Assembly (NCBI GenBank): GCA_017307955.1
Contig: JAFKFV010000012.1
Span: 186,001-250,000, forward strand
DNA length: 64,000 bases
Source: Allobosea sp.
GTDB lineage: Bacteria > Pseudomonadota > Alphaproteobacteria > Rhizobiales > Kaistiaceae
Direction: 5' to 3'
In this document: positions 56,001 through 64,000 of the stretch, piece after piece
How the letters are laid out: every line of letters begins with the position of its first letter
How positions within the stretch are numbered: the first letter of the stretch is position 1
Notes under the pieces: generated by a model
Database searches by the model: none
The model's input: the letters and a program-made list of their open reading frames with translations, nothing else
What the model was told of the DNA's origin: nothing
Translations under genes and position numbers: made by a program

Positions 56001-56480
56001 TCAGCCGTCGACGAGCTTCAGCTTCTTGTCGAGCACCGAGAGCACCTGGTGGAGGTCGTGTCCGCGCTTCATGACATAGCCGCCGGCAGCGATGACGGCA
56101 TAGGCGCCCTGGCGGCGGGCAAGGCTCGGATCCTTCTCGACCCTATAGAGCGGCATCTCGGCCGTCCGGCGGAAGATCGAGAAGACGGCCTTCTCCTTCA
56201 GATGGTCGATCGCATAGTCACGCCATTCGCCGGCGGCGACCATGCGGCCATAGACGCGCAGGATCTGGTTGAGCTCGTGCCTGTTGAAGGCGATCTGGCG
56301 GGGACCCGCCGGCTGGGGATGGGTCGATCCCGAGGTCGATCCCGAGGGCGATCCTTGCGGATCGGGCGGCGAAACGGTGAAGGGCACCAGCGTCGCCGCC
56401 GAACGGCTCTTCCCTTCCTCCTCGCTGTCGGCCAACAGCGCCTCCTGCCTGTCGCGCGACGACTGTCGCAGTCCTGTCAT
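56001..56480 (-). CDS. DUF2794 protein
   Basis: A 159-residue soluble protein. The C-terminal ~90 residues match DUF2794: FNRHELNQILRVYGRMVAAG, EWRDYAIDHLKEKAVFSIFR and QGAYAVIAAGGYVMKRGHDL. The N-terminal part is low-complexity, with an SGSTSGSTHP repeat. The family is restricted to alphaproteobacteria and has no known function. ATG 56480 is the last Met before the family sequence; the frame is open to 56549. It lies opposite accA, sharing a 427-base upstream region. Confidence 0.82.
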   Translation of the reverse strand: MTGLRQSSRDRQEALLADSEEEGKSRSAATLVPFTVSPPDPQGSPSGSTSGSTHPQPAGPRQIAFNRHELNQILRVYGRMVAAGEWRDYAIDHLKEKAVFSIFRRTAEMPLYRVEKDPSLARRQGAYAVIAAGGYVMKRGHDLHQVLSVLDKKLKLVDG

Positions 56481-56644
56481 GATCGCCCCGTTGCGGCGGG
56501 CTGGCAAGGCGCGCGGGCATCTGCCGAGCGAAATGATCGCGAGCAGCAAAACTTCGAAACGGTCTCACGAAGGCGTGAATGGCCGGGCGCCGATTTTCAC
56601 GCTTTCGCCCTTTTTCGGCCTGCCACCAGCCGCATTGCGGCGTA

Positions 56645-56659
56645 GTATGGTCGCCATAC
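56645..56659. promoter_or_regulatory. 15-bp palindrome, operator-like
   Basis: GTATGG (56645-56650) and CCATAC (56654-56659) around TCG. It is a compact dimer-binding site shape, in the shared upstream region of accA and DUF2794. No matching regulator family is assigned. Confidence 0.45.
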
Positions 56660-56663
56660 AGAC

Positions 56664-56735
56664 GGTCCGGCTCGGCAGGGACTTCGGAATTTCTCAGCCC
56701 CCCAGCCCCCCGGGGTACCAGGTTCGAGCCGGACC
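56664..56735. other. Long inverted repeat before accA
   Basis: Perfect 11-base arms, GGTCCGGCTCG (56664-56674) and CGAGCCGGACC (56725-56735), enclose 50 bases rich in C and G with CCCCGGGG inside. If transcribed this is a large stem-loop about 170 bases before the accA start. Possible 5'-leader RNA structure or a transcription attenuator; function unknown. Confidence 0.5.
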
Positions 56736-56907
56736 ACCCCTCCTCAGCCCTATGCGGCGGCAGAGGACCTTTTCCCCAAAGCTCCGCTCTTGCCTCGCGC
56801 CGCCTTCGGCTTGACAGCCCATGGCCTTGTCGCCAGTGTGCGCGCGCTTTCGGACCCCGCGCACCGGCGTGGCGTCCGCTCTATCTTGGTCCGGCGTTCA
56901 GGTCTCA

Positions 56908-57861
56908 ATGCGCACCTTTCTGGAATTCGAGAAGCCCGTCGCCGATCTCCAGGGCAAGGTCCAGGAGCTCCGCGCCATGGGCGAGAGCGGGGATGCCGTC
57001 GCCATCGGCGAGGAGATCCAGCGCCTCGAAGCCAAGGCCAGCCAGGCGCTCGCGGAGATCTATTCCAAGCTGACGCCCTGGCAGAAGACGCAGGTCGCCC
57101 GGCATCCGGACCGGCCGCATTTCATGGCCTATGTGAAGGCCATCATCGACGATTTCACGCCGCTCGCCGGCGACCGCAAATTCGGCGACGACCAGGCGAT
57201 CATCGCCGGCTTCGGGCGCCTGCGCGGCCGCCCCGTCGCGGTGATCGGCCAGGAGAAGGGTCACGACACCGAGACCCGCCTCCGGCACAATTTCGGCATG
57301 GCGCGGCCCGAGGGCTACCGCAAGGCCGTGCGCATCATGGAACTGGCCGAGCGCTTCGGCCTGCCGGTCGTGTCGCTGGTCGATACCGCCGGCGCCTTTC
57401 CCGGCATCGATGCCGAGGAGCGCGGCCAGGCCGAGGCCATCGCCCGCTCGACGGAGGCGGGGCTGGCGCTCGGCGTGCCGAATGTCGCCGTCATCATCGG
57501 CGAGGGCGGCTCGGGCGGGGCGATCGCCATCGCGACCGCCAACCGCGTGCTGATGCTCGAACATGCGATCTACAGCGTGATCTCGCCGGAAGGCGCGGCG
57601 TCGATCCTCTGGCGCGATTCGACGCGCGCGCAGGATGCGGCGACCAACATGAAGATCACGGCGCAGGATCTCCTGCGCTTCGGCGTCGTCGACCAGATCA
57701 TCGCCGAGCCCGTCGGCGGGGCGCATCGCGGCCCCGAAATCGTCGTCGCCTCTGTCGGCGATGCGCTCGTCTCCGCGCTCGCCGCCTTCGACGGCCTGCC
57801 GCCGGCCGAGATCCGGCGCCAGCGCCGCGAGAAGTTTCTTGCGATCGGCCGTTCGCTCTGA
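56908..57861 (+). CDS. accA: Acetyl-CoA carboxylase carboxyltransferase subunit alpha
   Basis: A 317-residue subunit that with AccD transfers the carboxyl group from biotin to acetyl-CoA for fatty acid synthesis. Family text: FLEFEKPVADLQGKVQEL at the start, RHPDRPHFMAYV, FGDDQAIIAGFGRL, and LVDTAGAFPGIDAEERGQAE with GEGGSGGAIAI. ATG 56908 starts the family sequence; the longer upstream frame is not homologous. In relatives xerD often comes just before; here a long leader takes that place. Confidence 0.96.
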   Translation: MRTFLEFEKPVADLQGKVQELRAMGESGDAVAIGEEIQRLEAKASQALAEIYSKLTPWQKTQVARHPDRPHFMAYVKAIIDDFTPLAGDRKFGDDQAIIAGFGRLRGRPVAVIGQEKGHDTETRLRHNFGMARPEGYRKAVRIMELAERFGLPVVSLVDTAGAFPGIDAEERGQAEAIARSTEAGLALGVPNVAVIIGEGGSGGAIAIATANRVLMLEHAIYSVISPEGAASILWRDSTRAQDAATNMKITAQDLLRFGVVDQIIAEPVGGAHRGPEIVVASVGDALVSALAAFDGLPPAEIRRQRREKFLAIGRSL

Positions 57862-57988
57862 CACGATTCCGCCCGTCTTGTGAGGCATCCGGCGGCGATT
57901 AGCGGCCGGCTGTCTCGTGCCTTTGCGAGGCTGGCGGGCTGAAGCGGCGCCGCCGGGGCGGCTCGCGAGACGATCCTTGAGGGTGTTC

Positions 57989-59260
57989 ATGCTGAGACAA
58001 GCGCTGACCGGCCGCCTCATCCGTGCCGTTCTCGTCGTCGTGGCGGGACTCCTGCTCGCCGCCTGCGAGGAAGCGGGCTATGCCGGCCCCAAGCATATGA
58101 AGCCGGTGCCGCAGAAGCTCGTCGACAAGATGTACGAGCTCGACATGCCGGTCGACTCGGCCGTCTATATGCGCGCCTACAAGGAAAGCTCCGAGCTCGA
58201 GGTCTGGAAGAAGACCCGCGCCGGCTCCTACAAGCTGCTCACCACCTATTCGATCTGCAAATGGTCCGGGAAGCTCGGCCCGAAGATCAAGGAAGGCGAC
58301 CGCCAGGCGCCGGAGGGCTTCTATACGATCACCCCCGGCCAGATGAACCCGAAGTCGGCCTATTACCTCTCGTTCAATATCGGCTTTCCCAACGCCTATG
58401 ACCGGGCGCTCGGCCGCACCGGCACCAATCTCATGGTGCATGGCGCCTGCTCCTCGGCCGGCTGCTATTCCATGACCGACGAGGCGGCGGGCGAGATCTA
58501 TGCGCTGGCGCGCGACTCGTTCCGTGGCGGCCAGCGCTCCTTCGAGGTGCATCTCTTCCCGTTCCGCATGACGCCCGAGAACATGGCGCGCCACCGCTAT
58601 GACCCGAACTATCCGTTCTGGGTCATGCTGAAGGAAGGCAGCGACAATTTCGTCGTCAGCGGGCAGGTGCCGCGGGTCGGCGTCTGCGGCAAGCGCTATG
58701 TCTTCAACGCCAATGCCAGCACCAAGCTGAACGCCTCCGCGCCCTGTCCGCCGCTCAATGTCGCGCCGGAGCTGGTCGCGGCGGTCAAGGCGAAGCAGGC
58801 CAAGGACGACATCCTCATTGCCGAACTGGCGCCGAAATATGAGGAAGAGCGGCAGGTCGCCGCCGCCAAGGCTGCCGAGCAGGCCGCCCGCATCGCCGCG
58901 CTGAAGGAAGCGAATGCGCCGAAGCCGGCCGAGACCGCCGCCGCCGCTCCCGCCGATGGCGCCGCTCCCGCCGATGGCGCCACGCCGGCCGATGGCGCCG
59001 CACCGGCTGCCGCCGCCGCGGAAGGCGGCAATGCCGCGCTCGCGGTCGCCGAGCCGGCGGCCGGCGCTCCATCGCCGGCGGGCGATGCCGCCGATGCGCT
59101 CGCCATGGCCGCGATCGGCGGCACGCCGGCCCCGGGCATGCCGTTGCCGGTCGCCTCGCCGATCCGTCCCGTTGTCGTCCCCGTCGTCGAGCAGCCGAAG
59201 CCCGGCTTCTGGGACAAGGTCAAGCAGAAGATCCCGAGGGTGCCGAACCCGTTCGGCTAG
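57989..59260 (+). CDS. YafK-type L,D-transpeptidase lipoprotein
   Basis: A 423-residue envelope protein. A lipobox, LLAAC (Cys ~21), follows a signal segment. The YkuD-type catalytic domain (~30-260) contains VHGACSSAGCYSM with His151 and catalytic Cys159. YafK-like members are thought to cut or attach peptidoglycan-lipoprotein links. After ~275 a helical, charged A/E/K stretch is followed by a low-complexity region with tandem PADGA units (about 325-345), then a P/V-rich end. ATG 57989 has TTGAGGG before it. The last 41 bases overlap the HxlR gene on the other strand. Confidence 0.88.
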   Translation: MLRQALTGRLIRAVLVVVAGLLLAACEEAGYAGPKHMKPVPQKLVDKMYELDMPVDSAVYMRAYKESSELEVWKKTRAGSYKLLTTYSICKWSGKLGPKIKEGDRQAPEGFYTITPGQMNPKSAYYLSFNIGFPNAYDRALGRTGTNLMVHGACSSAGCYSMTDEAAGEIYALARDSFRGGQRSFEVHLFPFRMTPENMARHRYDPNYPFWVMLKEGSDNFVVSGQVPRVGVCGKRYVFNANASTKLNASAPCPPLNVAPELVAAVKAKQAKDDILIAELAPKYEEERQVAAAKAAEQAARIAALKEANAPKPAETAAAAPADGAAPADGATPADGAAPAAAAAEGGNAALAVAEPAAGAPSPAGDAADALAMAAIGGTPAPGMPLPVASPIRPVVVPVVEQPKPGFWDKVKQKIPRVPNPFG

Positions 59261-59651
59261 CATCCGACGGCAGGTTCTCCGGATAGAAGTGCTCCGGGCG
59301 GCCATCCGCGAACCAGGGCGGCAGCTGCCAGCGCTCGGGGATGTGTGCGACGCCCCAGCGGGCGAGCGCCTGCAGAACCGGCAGGAGATCGGCGCCCCGC
59401 CGCGTCAGCCGGTATTCGTGACGCTCCGGCGCCTGCTGATAAAGCCGCTTCTCGATCAATCCGAAGGCTTCGAGCCGCTCCAGCCGGTCGGCGAGGATGT
59501 TGGTCGAAATCCGCTCGGAGGCAGCCGCGAGCTCGCCGAAGCGATGCGCGCCCGCGAAGATCGTGCGGAGGACGACCAGCGACCAGCGGTCGCCGAACAG
59601 ATCGAGCGCCGAGGCGATCGGGCATTGCGAACGGAAATCTGTCTGCATCAT
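59220..59651 (-). CDS. HxlR-family transcriptional regulator
   Basis: A 143-residue winged-helix regulator. It starts with the HxlR cysteine motif (SQCPIASALDLFGDRWSLVV), which can sense electrophiles or redox changes in relatives, followed by FGELAAASERISTNILADRL and the wing EYRLTRRGADLLPVL. The frame is open to 59780 but the family start is at 59651. Divergent from the TfoX gene; a repeat at 59697-59713 is a likely operator. Its 3' end overlaps the transpeptidase gene by 41 bases. Confidence 0.9.
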   Translation of the reverse strand: MMQTDFRSQCPIASALDLFGDRWSLVVLRTIFAGAHRFGELAAASERISTNILADRLERLEAFGLIEKRLYQQAPERHEYRLTRRGADLLPVLQALARWGVAHIPERWQLPPWFADGRPEHFYPENLPSDASRTGSAPSGSSA

Positions 59652-59696
59652 GCCATCCAGTCTAGCCGGTCGGGCCACCATGCGGGCGATATCGTG

Positions 59697-59713
59697 ACTT
59701 GCAACTTGCAAGT
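59697..59713. promoter_or_regulatory. Operator candidate, HxlR/TfoX gap
   Basis: ACTTGCA occurs twice in tandem (59697-59703 and 59704-59710), and the second copy with the next three bases forms the palindrome ACTTGCAAGT (59704-59713). It lies 46 bases from the HxlR start and 55 bases before the TfoX-like start. HxlR regulators often bind such sites and control the divergent gene. Confidence 0.55.
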
Positions 59714-59767
59714 AATCTGCCGGCATGCTTTTCTTGCCGCGAGGGCAATCGTCAGGGCGGAGGGGGC

Positions 59768-60178
59768 ATGGCGACCGCACCGAATTCCAGCGAGGCTATC
59801 GACCGAGGCGCCATCGGCGCTGGCATGCCGGATCTCGCCGGCCGCGTCCGCGCCATCCTGTCCGGTCCCGGCGTCAGCGAGAAGCCGATGTTCGGCGGGC
59901 TCTGCTTCCTGATCGACGGCAACATGGTCGCCGGTGCCTCGCCGCAGCGCGGGCTGCTGCTGCGCGTCGGTCGCGACGGCTATGCCGCGGCGCTGGCCCG
60001 GCCCGGAACGCGGGCGATGGAGATGCGCGGTCGGCCTGTCGCGGGCTATGTCTATGTCGATCCCGCCGGCCTCGCCGACGACGCGCTGGCCGGCTGGATC
60101 GCCGAGGCGACGGCTTTCGTCCGGACGCTGCCGGCCAAGCAGGAAAAAGAACCCCGGCGGAGGAGCGGGCGGTCATGA
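59768..60178 (+). CDS. TfoX/Sxy N-terminal-domain protein
   Basis: A 136-residue protein with the TfoX N-terminal domain only: EKPMFGGLCFLIDGNMVAG, then RGLLLRVGRDGYAAAL and MRGRPVAGYVYVDP. Such short proteins are common outside competent bacteria and have no shown competence role. Ends with a basic tail. GGAGGGGG precedes ATG 59768. Its stop overlaps the next gene's ATG by four bases. Confidence 0.86.
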   Translation: MATAPNSSEAIDRGAIGAGMPDLAGRVRAILSGPGVSEKPMFGGLCFLIDGNMVAGASPQRGLLLRVGRDGYAAALARPGTRAMEMRGRPVAGYVYVDPAGLADDALAGWIAEATAFVRTLPAKQEKEPRRRSGRS

Positions 60179-60600
60179 CCCGCTTCGGCCTCGCCGTCGC
60201 CGCCTATCTGGTGCCGACCTTCGCGCTCGGCTTCGTCTGGCATCTGGTCGCCTTCGAGGACTACTACCGGGCGCTCGCGATGTATCGCGCCGACATCATC
60301 GTCCCGCTCGGATTCCTCTCGATGGCGGTCCAGGCGGTGATCTTCGCGCTTCTCTACGAACGCTGCTTCGCCGAGCGGTCGGGATCCTGGCTCGCCCGGG
60401 GCCTCGCCTATGCCGCGCTCGGGGCGATCCTGTCCTGGAGCTACACCACGCTCGCGGTCGCCGCGAAGAATGTCATGGCCTCGGTGCCGGACTACATCCT
60501 GATCGAGACCGCCTTCACCCTGGCGCAGTGGATCATCGTGGGACCGCTGACGGCGCTGGTCTTCGAACGGTGGCGCGAGCGCGGCACCGCGTCGGCTTAG
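60175..60600 (+). CDS. Four-TM membrane protein, unknown function
   Basis: A 141-residue protein with four hydrophobic segments (about 4-22, 43-62, 75-96 and 107-130), in the general form of DUF1761/DUF2177-like proteins, but no family is certain. Starts at ATG 60175 overlapping the TfoX stop (ATGA), so it is translated with it. It may be the effector whose level is set by the HxlR regulator, together with the TfoX-like protein (inference). Confidence 0.7.
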   Translation: MTRFGLAVAAYLVPTFALGFVWHLVAFEDYYRALAMYRADIIVPLGFLSMAVQAVIFALLYERCFAERSGSWLARGLAYAALGAILSWSYTTLAVAAKNVMASVPDYILIETAFTLAQWIIVGPLTALVFERWRERGTASA

Positions 60601-60963
60601 GGGAACCTTCTTCACCTCTCCCATGGGGAGAGGTCCGGGTGAGGGGCGTGGTGTTTGCGGAGGGGGCGTAACCCCTCACCCGCCGCGCGTTCCGCGCGTC
60701 GACCTCTCCCGCTGGGGAGAGGTGAAGGAAGGCGCGTTTTCGGATCGTCGTGAGGCGGCGGTACCCCCCTCTCCAGCTCTCCCCCACAAGGGGGGAGAGG
60801 GCGGCGGCGCGGCTGGCATCGATGGTGGTGATTGCCGGATGCGACGCGGGGCGAGTGGCAGGACTCCCTCTCCCGCGCAGCGGGGGAGGGTTGGGGAGGG
60901 GGTCTTTCTCTGCGGTAGAGGGACGGCCCTAGAGGCGGCGGAAGGGGCTGCCCTGCGGCCGCC
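60601..60963. other. Non-coding gap between convergent genes, repeat-filled
   Basis: No gene is seen in these 363 bases. They are dominated by four palindromic repeat units (60606-60902) and a short run before the secA stop. The plus-strand frames that cross it are low-quality and continue into the secA antisense. Confidence 0.75.
60606..60902. repeat. Cluster of four palindromic repeat units
   Basis: Unit A (60606-60645) and unit B (60672-60733) are inverted copies of each other: CCCCTCACCCG, then ACCTCTCCC with a GGGAGAGGTGAAG arm. Units C (60764-60801) and D (60864-60902) are further CCCTCTCC / GGGAGAGGG palindromes. They lie after the TfoX/membrane operon and before the convergent secA end, and resemble the element at 12158-12290. 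They could form strong RNA hairpins and act as bidirectional terminators or REP-like elements. Confidence 0.7.
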
Positions 60964-63687
<2,724 letters not shown>

Positions 63688-63984
63688 GGGCCATCCTTGA
63701 ACAGTTGACAGGCGCCGTCGACCGGAAAAAGGGGCGGCGCCGGGTATCCTTGCGAGGGCTCCGAGGCCGCAGACCGTCGGAGGCGCCGTAACCTCGAATG
63801 CCACAGCGTTCTGGACGCCGCGACCCGAGACAGATAAGAGGGGGCACCCAGGATGTCAACGTGGGCGAGAGGCCCCGGAATGCCCGCTAAATGCCGCATT
63901 CGCGGCCGATCCACATGAGGTCGGGGCCGCCGGCGAGGCGGAGGATCCCAGCTTGTTGAGTGACCCAAGGTAAAGGACAATCCG
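63688..63984. other. Upstream region of secA, no gene
   Basis: About 300 bases without a supported gene. It should hold promoters for secA and for a rightward gene at the window edge. AAAGGA at 63973-63978 suits a ribosome binding site for the latter. Confidence 0.6.
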
Positions 63985-64000
63985 ATGACTTTCCGTCTCC
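63985..64000 (+). CDS. Possible start of a rightward gene, cut by the window edge
   Basis: ATG 63985 is preceded by AAAGGA six bases upstream and encodes MTFRL before the sequence ends. In alphaproteobacteria secA is often divergent from a parvulin-type peptidyl-prolyl isomerase gene, which would fit, but the visible codons are too few to name it. Confidence 0.4.

Larger units (their letters stand above)
56481..56907. other. Long structured leader region before accA
   Basis: No gene is supported in these 427 bases between the divergent DUF2794 and accA starts. It contains a perfect inverted repeat GTATGG-TCG-CCATAC at 56645-56659 and a further hairpin at 56664-56735 (listed separately), followed by a C-rich run. 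Short plus-strand frames here look like shadows. Promoters for both genes should lie here. Confidence 0.7.

Noticed and set aside
56664..56735. tRNA-like T-arm text (GGTTCGAGCC) inside the accA leader
   Set aside because: No D-arm, anticodon arm or acceptor stem could be laid out; the bases are instead half of an 11-base inverted repeat.
56821..56907. Upstream ATG extension of accA
   Set aside because: The 29 extra residues have no AccA character; the family start FLEFEKPVADL begins just after ATG 56908.

Overview
The window reads as chromosomal DNA from a GC-rich alphaproteobacterium, most likely Hyphomicrobiales (Rhizobiales). This rests on the gene families and gene orders seen: the mdh-sucCD-sucAB-lpdA run, an Omp19-like Inh lipoprotein, DUF992 and DUF2794 proteins, a short-loop cyanide-insensitive type bd oxidase, accA followed by a lipoprotein L,D-transpeptidase, and a CtrA-like box before xerC. 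No genus is claimed. I see no rRNA, tRNA, CRISPR array, transposase or prophage, so this is core genome with a few odd accessory insertions.

Layout. 0-4.4 kb: a peroxiredoxin, DsbA-like protein and MFS exporter in one tight operon, a convergent AraC regulator, and a membrane protein ending in a degenerate histidine-kinase dimerisation domain. 4.4-8.7 kb: poxB-cioA-cioB, a compact pyruvate-to-oxygen respiratory chain. 8.8-17.9 kb: an AEC transporter, gluQ, an esterase, an HNH nuclease, an RNA methyltransferase, dsbB, a RarA-C-terminus-like protein, dps, a channel-like protein with an unusual filter, a DUF992 protein and a ClC exchanger. 17.9-29 kb: polA, two membrane proteins (one a CPBP-protease relative without its catalytic residues), xerC, a methyltransferase with a divergent HTH regulator, a YegD-like Hsp70 and an MFS carrier.

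27.7-45 kb is the centre of the window: lpdA, sucB, sucA, sucD, sucC and mdh on the minus strand, then zapE, omp19-like and VOC genes, then sdhB ... sdhA, sdhD, sdhC. Together these supply 2-oxoglutarate dehydrogenase, succinyl-CoA synthetase, succinate dehydrogenase and malate dehydrogenase. Near-identical palindromes (TTAC-N6-GTAA) lie 19-22 bases before both mdh and sdhC, suggesting one regulator for both operons. A DUF4160-DUF2442 pair sits inside the suc-lpd operon with the first gene frameshifted. The sdh operon is split by a DUF3052 gene and a methyltransferase gene.

45-64 kb: ridA-like, leuB, rpmF, a GGDEF/EAL protein, phhB-thpR, a Tas-like aldo/keto reductase, tesA divergent from a ybbA-ybbP-type ABC system, a BI-1 protein, a DUF2794 protein, accA with a long structured leader, a YafK-type L,D-transpeptidase, an HxlR regulator facing a TfoX/membrane-protein pair, a cluster of palindromic repeats, and secA. 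Long antisense reading frames are abundant because of the GC-rich codon use and were not annotated.
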